Below, piece after piece: positions 25,949 through 33,995 of a stretch of 64,000 nucleotides of DNA. The notes beneath the pieces are model-generated. The model saw nothing but the letters and a program-made list of their open reading frames with translations. It had not been told where the DNA came from and did no database searches. The stretch lies in NCBI GenBank assembly GCA_965223755.1, contig CBDCXF010000002.1:186001-250000 (forward strand), read 5' to 3'. How positions within the stretch are numbered: position 1 is the stretch's first letter; each line of letters opens with the position of its first letter. Source of the DNA: CBDCXF01 sp965223755. Lineage in GTDB: Bacteria; Acidobacteriota; Thermoanaerobaculia; Multivoradales; JAHEKO01. The position numbers and the translations under genes are program-made.

Positions 25949-27142
25949 ATGGCGCTGAGAAAAGAGCAACTTCCCGACATTCAAAAGGCCCTCCGAGATG
26001 CCGACCTCGACGGCTGGTTTCTGTCCTGTTTTCAGTTCAACGATCCAGTCAGCCTCGACCTTCTCGGCCTTGCCGATCACGACTTGGTGTCGCGGCGCTG
26101 CTACTACTTGATTCCGGCGGAGGGTGAACCGCGGCGGCTCTGTCACGGTCTGGAACCGGAGATGTTGAGCGGCCTTCCCGGGTCCCTTTCGTTTTACACC
26201 ACCTGGCGCCAGCACGAAGAAGGGCTGCGCCAGTTGCTGCACGGCGTAAGCCGGGTGGCCGCCCACTACAGCCCCAACAATGAACTACCGTCGATTTCAC
26301 GTCTGGACGCCGGAACCGCGGAGTTCTTGACCGCTCAGGGCATAGAACTGATCTCGGCCGCCGATCTGGCTCAGCAATTCGTCGCCGTGTGGAGCCCCGA
26401 GCAACTGGACTCGCACCGCCGCGCCAGTACGCATCTGCATGAGATCGTTCGACTTGCGTTCGATCAGATCTCTCAAGCACTCCGCGCCGGCGAAGAGATC
26501 GACGAATACACCGTGCAGCAATTCATCCTCAATCAGTTCGACACCCGCGGCATGATGACCGAGGCCGACCCGATCGTGGGGGTCAACCGCAACGCGGCGG
26601 ATCCCCACTACCAGCCCAATGTCGAAGTCACCGAACAGGTGCGGAAAGGCGACTTCGTGCTCATCGACCTGTGGGCCAAAGAGACTGGGCCAGGCTCGAT
26701 TTACGGCGACATCACCTGGTGCGGCGTCGCCGACTCGGCGCCCACCGACCGGCATCAAGAGATCTGGGAGATCGTCCGCGACGCCCGCGACGCCGGCCTC
26801 GAACTCGTCCAAGACCGCTATCCGCAGCACCCCGTCGCCGGATTTGAAGTCGACGACGCAACCCGCAACGTCATCGACGAGGCTGGTTACGGTGAGTACT
26901 TCATCCACCGAACCGGACATTCCATCGGCGTCACCGACCACGGTCCGGGCGCCAACATTGACAACTTCGAGACCCACGACACGCGGCTGTTGTTGCCGAT
27001 GACCGGGTTTTCGATCGAGCCCGGAATCTATCTAAGCGAAGAGTTTGGCGTGCGCTCGGAGATCGACGTGGCGTTGACTGCCGACGGGGTCGAAGTCACC
27101 GGCGGCGAGCCACAGATCGAGCTGATTCGGCTATTGGAGTAG
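25949..27142 (+). CDS. M24 family metallopeptidase (Xaa-Pro aminopeptidase-like)
   Basis: A 397-residue pita-bread-fold protein. The N-terminal creatinase-like domain covers about 1-165. The catalytic domain keeps the five metal ligands of the family: Asp in LIDLW, Asp in YGDIT, His in HRTGHSIG, Glu in SIEPGIY and Glu in RSEID. Members cleave the N-terminal residue before proline (PepP/PepQ). Substrate cannot be told from the sequence; no signal peptide is present, so it should act in the cytoplasm. It is divergent from ligA and ends before a hairpin. Confidence 0.9.
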   Translation: MALRKEQLPDIQKALRDADLDGWFLSCFQFNDPVSLDLLGLADHDLVSRRCYYLIPAEGEPRRLCHGLEPEMLSGLPGSLSFYTTWRQHEEGLRQLLHGVSRVAAHYSPNNELPSISRLDAGTAEFLTAQGIELISAADLAQQFVAVWSPEQLDSHRRASTHLHEIVRLAFDQISQALRAGEEIDEYTVQQFILNQFDTRGMMTEADPIVGVNRNAADPHYQPNVEVTEQVRKGDFVLIDLWAKETGPGSIYGDITWCGVADSAPTDRHQEIWEIVRDARDAGLELVQDRYPQHPVAGFEVDDATRNVIDEAGYGEYFIHRTGHSIGVTDHGPGANIDNFETHDTRLLLPMTGFSIEPGIYLSEEFGVRSEIDVALTADGVEVTGGEPQIELIRLLE

Positions 27143-27149
27143 CTCCAGA

Positions 27150-27167
27150 GGTGAGCCTTCGCTCACC
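27150..27167. terminator. Hairpin between convergent genes
   Basis: GGTGAGC-CTTC-GCTCACC is a perfect 7-bp stem with a 4-base loop, 8 bases after the M24 peptidase stop and 27 bases beyond the end of the convergent restriction-modification gene. There is no T-run, so it is only a possible terminator. Confidence 0.35.
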
Positions 27168-27194
27168 ATATCCGTGCGTGTCGCAGTCGCGGCC

Positions 27195-30100
27195 TCAGTT
27201 CAGCTCGATTTCAAGCAGGCTTTCTTCGACCGAAGGGTAAACCGCATCCAGCTCAGCCTGGATTTCGATGGTTTTGCCCAATGCGGTGAGGATACGACAG
27301 TAGGTCTGAACCTCTTCGGTCGAGAGGACGCGGCCGGTGCGGTCTTTGAGCCACTTGTGTGGCACCTGATAGCCACCAATCCGGTATTGCCAGAGGTCTT
27401 CAGCGACCGGCGCGAAGTACTGACCGGGGTTGATATACACGCGCTCACTGTCGCCGTCCCAGGTGAAACCGGCGGTCTTGTTCTTCGCCACCCGGTTGGC
27501 TGCCACGTCTTCGGAAGTCTGACCCTCAAATCTGACCGCCGGTGGGTCCAGTTCATCGGACTCCAGAAGATGCAATTGCACCAGCCGCTCGCCCAGCGCG
27601 GCCATCCGCTCGAACACCTCGCGTTCGGCGGTGAAGGGGATGCGTGGGAAGTCGATCTTGAGAAAGTCGGCGTAGGTCGTGCGGTAGGTGGGAGCGTAGA
27701 GAACAGCATAGAGGTAGTGGAACAAGGTTTCTGGCATGACCTTCGCGCCGAAGTGCCTATCCAGGAGAGGAAGGAGCTTCGGATGGAGGTTGGGGCAGCG
27801 GTCGCCCGAGTCGTGCTCAGAGAATAGATCGTTGTGAGATTCCAGAGAGTAGAGGAATAGTGGGAAGAAATAGCTACCATCGTAGGCGGTCACCGCTTTC
27901 GCGATTGCGAGCGCCCGTGTCGCAAACGCGCCGAACTCCATCTTGTGTTGTCGAGGAACTAGCAGGCTAACGTTAGGACCCGCGAGCACATGGCCCATGA
28001 CGTCCTCTCTCCGACGATCAACTACGCCAGCATCATAAAGCAACCACCGGAGATCAAAAGGACGATACAGGCATTGCGAGATTTTGTCCGACCAGTTTGG
28101 ATTCCGACCGAGCTCGGATCTTGCCTGCGCTATGTCGAGATTGTCAGTTCTTGTTAGAGAAACGACTTGACGGAGTAAGTCATCCGGCAGGTCTGACTCC
28201 AGGAACGTTCTGACGCGCGCAACCAACGCTTCCTTATCGAAGGCGCTGACGAATCGATCCCTATGGGTCTGCAATCCCGTTACACGCTGCCTATAGAAGT
28301 TCTCAATGGAAGGCCACGAAGAATAGGCTGCTGCCAGCGTAAAGTCCTGAGGTGCGAAGACGAGAAACCCTGTTCCCTGGGCCAGAACGGACCAGCCAGT
28401 ATTTCCCACGCCGTGAGTATCGAGCCAGCCGTACTTGTCCTGGCGTTTTCCCCAGAGTTCGGCGTGGTGGACGGTGGCAAGGGTGTGCGAAGGCGAGCGC
28501 CCTCCCAGCTGCTCCGCTTCCGGCTCACTCCACTCGCCTGCGCTCACAATGACTTCCTGTACGGCGTCTTCTCTCCTCCGTTTGATGAAGAACGAAATTG
28601 CTACCCCCTGGCGGATATCGAACACATTCTGGTCCTCACCACCGTCCGGAGCCCGCTCCTTCTTGAGCGAGTTCCCGTGCAGGTCCAGCACCCGGATCTC
28701 GTCGAACGTTTGCATCAGGTGCCAGCGCATCCCTCGGAAAGTGGGGTTGTCGAGCCAGGAATGGTTGGTGATCATGCCAACCACCCCGTGTCCAGCCTGC
28801 TCGATCTTCCACTCGGCGAAGCGCAAGAACTTGACGTAGTCGTCCTGCAGCCATTTGGGGTTTCGCTCTTTGAGTTTGTCTTTGCCGCCAGGTTCCACCT
28901 TGTAGTCATCGATCAGATGCGAGATCCACTCGCCCGTGTTCGCGGAATGACCCGAGTAGGGAGGATTGCCCAGCACCACCAAAATAGGAACCTGCTGCTT
29001 AACTTCGTGCGCATGCTCGGCCTCCTCGGCCAACGCCGCAGTGCCAGGGATGTTCGTCTGCTCCTTCTTCTCCATCTCCAGAGTGTTGGTGAGGTAGAGC
29101 TTGAAACGCTCGTCATCGGCCAGACGGTGGCCGAGCTGCTCGAGATAGAAACCCATCTTGAGGTGACCGACGGCGTAGGGCGCCATCATCAGTTCGAACC
29201 CGTAGAAGTTCGCTAGCACATGGTCGCGCAGGAATCCCTCCCGGTTACCCTCGCCATACTTTGCACCGTACTCCTCCACCGCCTGCTCGGCGGCCCGGGC
29301 GACAAAAGTCATGGTGCCGGCGGCCGGGTCCAACAGCCGCACCGAGGCATCGGCCAAACCATCTGCGAGTCCGAACTCGTCCTTGAGAATCTGGTGCAGA
29401 GACCGCACGATGTACCCCACTACCGGCTCGGGGGTGTAGTAGACGCCACGCCGCTCTCGCTCTTTAGGATCATATTCAGCTAGGAAGGTCTCGTAGAAGT
29501 GAACGATGGGGTCCGACCCCTTTCCCTCGTGGTAGTGGCGATCGAGGATCGCCCCAGCGTCAGCAGCCCGTAGTAACTCGATGATGTCGTCGATGATCCA
29601 GGCGAGTTCTTCGGGCAGGTCGCCGTAGGAGAGAAACTCGAACACGTCGTGTAAGACACCGATGGTGCGCGGAATGAACTGGACAGCCGTCTGGCGGGTG
29701 AAGGTTGTCCCCTCTGGAACCCTCGTTCGCGCCGCAAAAAGGCCGTAGGTGATGGTCTGGGCATAGAGATCCGCAAACTGCGGTACGGTCAGTTCGGCAA
29801 CCAGAAACTTGCGAAAGGCATCGTAGAAGCCTTGCAATCGCCCGTTCTGTACGGCCTTGAGTCGCTCCAGAACCATGTTGTCCAGAAAGCGGGTGCGCCG
29901 GGCCAGCTCCTTGGCCAGATTGGGAGCGTCAAAGGTCTTGGGTAGCGAGAAACTGAAAAACTGGGTGAGCAAGGCCTCAAGTTCGGCGACGTTCTGCGCC
30001 GGCGGAGGGTACTGAATCTCGTTCAGCACGAGTGCTTTCCCGGCCTCCACCTCATCGGCAACTTCCCCATTGCGAAACAAACGAAAGGTGCAAAAGTCGG

Positions 30101-30422
30101 TAAGGATGAGGTTGGGAAACGCGGCGCGGTAGCGCTTGAGCTGCTCGCTGCGCGTAATGTTGGCGAGTTTTTCGCCGGGCTTCTTGGCCTCGATGTAGCC
30201 GATTACTTCGTGCTGGCCCCTCCAGACGCGGAAATCCGGATTGCCCCCGGCGGTTGGGCGAGGATTGACGGTAATGTGAATATCTTCGTGACCTAGTTCG
30301 TTGGCCACTTGGGCCAACAACTCGGCCATCGAAGGGTAGAAACTTTCCTCGCGGGCGTCTCCGGCCTTCCCGGTATCGTGAAGCGACGCAAAATAAGTCT
30401 TAAGAACCGCTTCGAGGCTCAT
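27195..30422 (-). CDS. Single-chain restriction-modification enzyme (type IIG/ISP-like)
   Basis: A 1075-residue protein joining nuclease, N6-adenine methyltransferase and target-recognition regions. The N-terminus has a PD-(D/E)xK nuclease core: NPDFRVWRG (about residue 60) then IEAKKPGEK (about 76). A helical connector follows. The methyltransferase has FYTPEPVVGYIVRS, motif I LLDPAAGT (about 360) and motif IV NPPYSGHS (about 484). The C-terminal third carries the target-recognition type of sequence seen in type ISP enzymes. No helicase domain is visible, so it is shorter than LlaGI-type ISP enzymes and closer in design to type IIG. It would methylate self DNA and cut foreign DNA. GGAG lies 8 bases before the ATG. 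Confidence 0.88.
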   Translation of the reverse strand: MSLEAVLKTYFASLHDTGKAGDAREESFYPSMAELLAQVANELGHEDIHITVNPRPTAGGNPDFRVWRGQHEVIGYIEAKKPGEKLANITRSEQLKRYRAAFPNLILTDFCTFRLFRNGEVADEVEAGKALVLNEIQYPPPAQNVAELEALLTQFFSFSLPKTFDAPNLAKELARRTRFLDNMVLERLKAVQNGRLQGFYDAFRKFLVAELTVPQFADLYAQTITYGLFAARTRVPEGTTFTRQTAVQFIPRTIGVLHDVFEFLSYGDLPEELAWIIDDIIELLRAADAGAILDRHYHEGKGSDPIVHFYETFLAEYDPKERERRGVYYTPEPVVGYIVRSLHQILKDEFGLADGLADASVRLLDPAAGTMTFVARAAEQAVEEYGAKYGEGNREGFLRDHVLANFYGFELMMAPYAVGHLKMGFYLEQLGHRLADDERFKLYLTNTLEMEKKEQTNIPGTAALAEEAEHAHEVKQQVPILVVLGNPPYSGHSANTGEWISHLIDDYKVEPGGKDKLKERNPKWLQDDYVKFLRFAEWKIEQAGHGVVGMITNHSWLDNPTFRGMRWHLMQTFDEIRVLDLHGNSLKKERAPDGGEDQNVFDIRQGVAISFFIKRRREDAVQEVIVSAGEWSEPEAEQLGGRSPSHTLATVHHAELWGKRQDKYGWLDTHGVGNTGWSVLAQGTGFLVFAPQDFTLAAAYSSWPSIENFYRQRVTGLQTHRDRFVSAFDKEALVARVRTFLESDLPDDLLRQVVSLTRTDNLDIAQARSELGRNPNWSDKISQCLYRPFDLRWLLYDAGVVDRRREDVMGHVLAGPNVSLLVPRQHKMEFGAFATRALAIAKAVTAYDGSYFFPLFLYSLESHNDLFSEHDSGDRCPNLHPKLLPLLDRHFGAKVMPETLFHYLYAVLYAPTYRTTYADFLKIDFPRIPFTAEREVFERMAALGERLVQLHLLESDELDPPAVRFEGQTSEDVAANRVAKNKTAGFTWDGDSERVYINPGQYFAPVAEDLWQYRIGGYQVPHKWLKDRTGRVLSTEEVQTYCRILTALGKTIEIQAELDAVYPSVEESLLEIELN

Positions 30423-30592
30423 CTAGATTCTCCGCTGTGCCCGAGATACGGCGCGGACACGCTGCCGAACATCTTGACCGTCACCGGACTATGCTAGCCG
30501 AGTTCGGTCCCTCTAAAAACTCAATCGACGACGAGCGCAAGTCCCGTTGATCCGCCCCAAAGGTGTGCGAGGGGATCACGTCAAGTTGATGC

Positions 30593-31384
30593 CTAGAAGT
30601 GTGAACGCACGAGCAGCCACAGGCGGGTTCGCAATCTGATCGACCTCCCTGACCGGGTTTCTCCGAGGCAATCGTTCGCCAACTTGACGTAGACGGCGAA
30701 CCTGCGCCAGTGCCTATCATGTTCTCGTATCGTGATTCCGGGTAGATCGTTGTCGCCGCGGATGCGGGACGCCTCGGCGTGCGCCAGAATCGTGGCTAAG
30801 GTCCCCGAGAGCGTCGACGCGGCGTCGGGCTCGCTCAACACGCCTATTGCCTGGCTAAGCTTGAGCGAACGTTCGGCGGTCAACTCGCCCTGGAAGGCCA
30901 CGCGCCGTAATAACTCGAAGAGTCCGTCCCAAGCATCACGACTCCATTCGAGCCGCCCATGTTCATCGGCAAGCACCATGTGGGCCGGCTGACCTCTTGG
31001 TGAACCATCCAGGGCGCTTTCAACTTCAAACTGCAACCGATTGAGTGCCGTCACCCGTTCTCCCTCGACCCCGGGTTGCAGGGCAAAGTCGAGTGCGGTC
31101 CGGGTCACGGTCAATACCGCTTGTAGCCGCCGTCGGCGGTTCGCCTCCACCAGTATGAGCCCTGGGGCGAAGTCGCCTAGCCACTGGCGTGTGACTTGGC
31201 CGCACAAAATCTGTGCTTCTTCGAGAGTTAGGTCGTCTTTGGGCGCCTCGATGTGATCGACGAGGCGGGCGTGGCGGCTTCCCAGGAGGCCACGGTCGTC
31301 ACTCCGACCAGGTCGTTCGTCGGCCGTTCCCGGCCGGCCCTGTTCGGCAAACTGGCGCGCGCTGTTGAGCAGATCTTCCTTCAC
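30593..31384 (-). CDS. Degenerate squalene/phytoene-synthase-like protein (uncertain)
   Basis: A 263-residue, alpha-helical frame with a GTG start. The pattern RRRLQAVLTVTRTALDFALQPG followed by RVTALNRLQFEVESALDG looks like the first aspartate region of phytoene/squalene synthases, and LATILAHAEASRIRGDNDLPG looks like the second (family form: NILRDV..D...GR.YLP). The catalytic aspartates are mostly missing in both, so enzymatic activity is doubtful. The resemblance is by eye only. The gene follows, at 170 bases, upstream of the restriction-modification gene on the same strand. It could instead be an unrelated helical protein. Confidence 0.45.
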   Translation of the reverse strand: MKEDLLNSARQFAEQGRPGTADERPGRSDDRGLLGSRHARLVDHIEAPKDDLTLEEAQILCGQVTRQWLGDFAPGLILVEANRRRRLQAVLTVTRTALDFALQPGVEGERVTALNRLQFEVESALDGSPRGQPAHMVLADEHGRLEWSRDAWDGLFELLRRVAFQGELTAERSLKLSQAIGVLSEPDAASTLSGTLATILAHAEASRIRGDNDLPGITIREHDRHWRRFAVYVKLANDCLGETRSGRSIRLRTRLWLLVRSHF

Positions 31385-31518
31385 CGTGCGCGGATTCTGA
31401 CACGGCGCAGGTGGCTGGAAGCGACCGGCAAGAGACTTCCTTGATAGGGTCCGCTAGCCTTGCGCACGCTAGCCATGCACGAGTGTGCGGCACCCTTACC
31501 AACCAAAGGAATACAACC

Positions 31519-32445
31519 GTGTCGACTGCAACCTCTTCTGGTACAGCTCAATCTCGCGGCTCTCTTTTACTCTGGGGAGTCCTCCCGATCGTCCTGCTCG
31601 CCCTGCTGCTCGCCTGGGTGTTGATGACCAACCCCCTCGCCGACCTGAGTAGCGCTCAAGGCGGCCCCGGCGCGCGCCTGACTCCGGCCTTTTTGTGGGG
31701 CTTCGGGCTCATCGGCCTGTACGTCGGTGTGCTGCCGGTGATGCTCGGTCTGGTGTGGCGACCGTTTCTGGCTCGGCTCGGCAGGGCCGGACGCGATTTC
31801 GTTCTTGCCCTTACCATCGGCCTCCTGGCTTATCTGGGGTTTGACACCGTTGAGGACGGCATCGAGACCATGGAAGAGGCGCTGCCGATGCTGACAACGA
31901 TCATCCTCTTTCTTGGCGTCGCCGTCCTTGCTTATTTGGCAGTCGAGGCCTTCTCGCGTTGGGCCGCGCGGCGTGACGCGCAAAAGACCGATTGGACCAC
32001 TGCCATGCTCATCGCGCTCGGTATCGGTCTGCACAACCTCGGCGAAGGACTGGCGATCGGCGCTGCTTACGCTCTAGGGGAGGTGGCTCTGGGAGCCATC
32101 TTGGTCGTCGGCTTTACTCTCCACAACACCACCGAGGGTCTAGCGATCGTCGCTCCGCTGTCCAAAGAGGCGGAGGTCGGGATCGGCAAGTTGCTGATTC
32201 TCGGCTTGATCGCCGGAGGGCCGACGATCCTTGGCGCTTGGCTCGGCGGCATGGTTGTCTCGCCGATTACTGGGGGCATCGCGTTGGCTTTGGGTGCCGG
32301 CGCCATCGCGCAGGTCGTGATCAGGCTTTTGGGAACGGTGACCGAGGACCGTTCTTTTAAGACTTACCTGTCCTCACCGGTTGTGCTGGTGGGGTTGATC
32401 GTCGGCGCCGCGCTGATGTTTGTGACTGGCAAGATCGCCGGCTGA
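31519..32445 (+). CDS. ZIP-family metal transporter
   Basis: A 308-residue inner-membrane protein starting at GTG 31519 (AAAGGA 8 bases before it). About eight helices are visible. The two metal-site helices carry GLHNLGEGLAIG and LHNTTEGLAI, the HNxxEG pattern of ZIP transporters, with an HD-rich cytoplasmic loop before them. These proteins import Zn2+, Fe2+ or other divalent metals; the metal cannot be told. Length is typical of GufA-type ZIPs. The frame upstream of the GTG is open for 108 bases but has no helix or signal character. Confidence 0.85.
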   Translation: MSTATSSGTAQSRGSLLLWGVLPIVLLALLLAWVLMTNPLADLSSAQGGPGARLTPAFLWGFGLIGLYVGVLPVMLGLVWRPFLARLGRAGRDFVLALTIGLLAYLGFDTVEDGIETMEEALPMLTTIILFLGVAVLAYLAVEAFSRWAARRDAQKTDWTTAMLIALGIGLHNLGEGLAIGAAYALGEVALGAILVVGFTLHNTTEGLAIVAPLSKEAEVGIGKLLILGLIAGGPTILGAWLGGMVVSPITGGIALALGAGAIAQVVIRLLGTVTEDRSFKTYLSSPVVLVGLIVGAALMFVTGKIAG

Positions 32446-32563
32446 TCGGCGACCCCCAAAAGAACGGTGTTGCGGGGCGGGTCCCCGCCCCCCCCCAACA
32501 CACCCACCCGCGGGGAAGACGGAATCGCTCGACACCTGCCCGTCCGCTGGGAAGTGGATGGGT

Positions 32564-33274
32564 CTACGCCTCGAAGCTCTCCCCCGGCTGCAGGGCCACC
32601 ACCTCGACATTCAACTCTCGCTCTCGAATCTCCGCCTCGAAGGCGGCAGGGGTGCCGGCGAGGACGGGAAAGGTGCCCCAATGGATCGGAACCACCTTGC
32701 CGACTCCAAGCATGCGGGTTGCCTTCGCCGCCTGGACCGGGTCCATAGTGAAGTGGTCGCCGATGGGCAGGAACGCCAACTGAGGCTTGTACAGCTCACG
32801 GATGAGCTGCATGTCCGAGAACAGAGCTGTGTCACCGGCGTGGTAAAAATCGATGCCCTCGGGATCGCGAATCGCGTAGCCCATCGCGGGTCCACCGTAG
32901 AGCATTTTGTCCCCGTCGGCGATTCCCGACGAGTGCACTGCCAGCACCATCGACACCCTCATTTCTAACACCTGCTGCGTGCCACCGATATTGCCCGGCG
33001 AACAGTTCTGGACACCCTGTTTCTCCAGCCAGTGGCAAAGTTCGAATGAGCCGACAACGATCTCCGGCTGGTACTTGCGTGCCGTTGCAACTGCATCTTC
33101 GATGTGATCGAAGTGGCCGTGGGTAATGAGGATGGCGTCGACGCGATCGAGATCCTGCGCCTCGTCCGGGCAAGCTGGGTTGCTCTGCAGCCAAGGGTCG
33201 ATAAGCAACACCCGGCCGTCTTGTCGCGTAACGCTGACGGTTGAATGTCCGTGGTAAGTGAAGGTCTTTTTCAT
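32564..33274 (-). CDS. UPF0173 metal-dependent hydrolase
   Basis: A 236-residue metallo-beta-lactamase-fold protein. ATG 33274 follows GGGAG and begins the family opening KKTFTYHGHSTV. Metal ligands are the HGHFDHIED motif (HxHxDH), the His in the HAGDTALFSD strand and a C-terminal His in VPIHWGTFP. GDHFTMDP is also typical of the YtkL/UPF0173 family. The substrate is unknown for the family. The gene is monocistronic and convergent with the ZIP gene. Confidence 0.9.
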   Translation of the reverse strand: MKKTFTYHGHSTVSVTRQDGRVLLIDPWLQSNPACPDEAQDLDRVDAILITHGHFDHIEDAVATARKYQPEIVVGSFELCHWLEKQGVQNCSPGNIGGTQQVLEMRVSMVLAVHSSGIADGDKMLYGGPAMGYAIRDPEGIDFYHAGDTALFSDMQLIRELYKPQLAFLPIGDHFTMDPVQAAKATRMLGVGKVVPIHWGTFPVLAGTPAAFEAEIRERELNVEVVALQPGESFEA

Positions 33275-33418
33275 TGTACGGCTCCCTAGGGTTTTCAATC
33301 CAACCCTAACTCAGTAGCCATTCCAGTTCGGAACGATCTCCCACGATCGGAGCTTTTCGGGTGAGATCTCACAGTAAAATCGGATAATTGACTCCTATTT
33401 ATTTGATAAGCTACTTCG

Positions 33419-33910
33419 GTGATTTTCCCCTCATCCCGACCACTCAACACAGCGCGCCGCCGCATCCTCGGCTTGGCGATACGTGTTGTCGTCTGGGCGC
33501 TGATCGGATTCCACGCTCTCCTTTTTGCCCAACGGCTCGCTGACCTTTCGATTGTTCAGCCGGCCATTGCGGCCCAGTGGTTGGCAACGGTCGTCCTGCT
33601 CGCATGGGGCTGGCGCCACCTAAGGCGCGGCGGCTCTCTGGTCGCCGGGCGCAGCGCTCTAGCGTTTTGGATCTTGGTTTTGGTCCTCCATGCCTTCGCG
33701 TTGCAGCCCTCCACCTTGCCGGTCGCCGAGGAAGCGCCGACGCTGCTGAAGCTACTGGCGTTCGTTTCTCTGGTGGTCCTCGTCGGCCTGACCGCACCGG
33801 TCGTTAGCCGGTCGCACAATTGGACTGGGACCGGCCATCAGCGTCCGACCGACGCTGACCCTCTGCATTGGTTCTCCGGGCGCGCACCGCCCGCCCTTAG
33901 CTCCAGCTAG
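33419..33910 (+). CDS. Small membrane protein upstream of the TonB-receptor fusion
   Basis: A 163-residue protein with four predicted helices (about 18-38, 49-64, 81-97 and 106-127) and a hydrophilic tail. It matches no family I recognise. The GTG start has no Shine-Dalgarno; TAAGCT ends 6 bases before it, which fits the leaderless pattern seen elsewhere, though a TTGACT nearby does not have standard spacing to it. It ends 85 bases before the fusion gene on the same strand and may be co-transcribed with it. Confidence 0.6.
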   Translation: MIFPSSRPLNTARRRILGLAIRVVVWALIGFHALLFAQRLADLSIVQPAIAAQWLATVVLLAWGWRHLRRGGSLVAGRSALAFWILVLVLHAFALQPSTLPVAEEAPTLLKLLAFVSLVVLVGLTAPVVSRSHNWTGTGHQRPTDADPLHWFSGRAPPALSSS

Positions 33911-33995
33911 GAGCCCTTCTCACTCATCGACATTGTCGAAGCCGTCACGTGTTGTGGCGGCGCCTCAGCAAACTCTTTGAACGAAGGAGAACCCG

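Noticed and set aside
30423..30592. tRNA or selC gene in this gap
   Set aside because: No cloverleaf, T-loop or CCA end can be drawn; none was seen elsewhere in the window either.
32470..32520. Fourth REP-like copy in the GC-rich GGGGCGGGTCCCCGCC stretch
   Set aside because: It lacks the GGGCTTTACGCC arm and the GGGAGGGG hairpin that define the other three copies.
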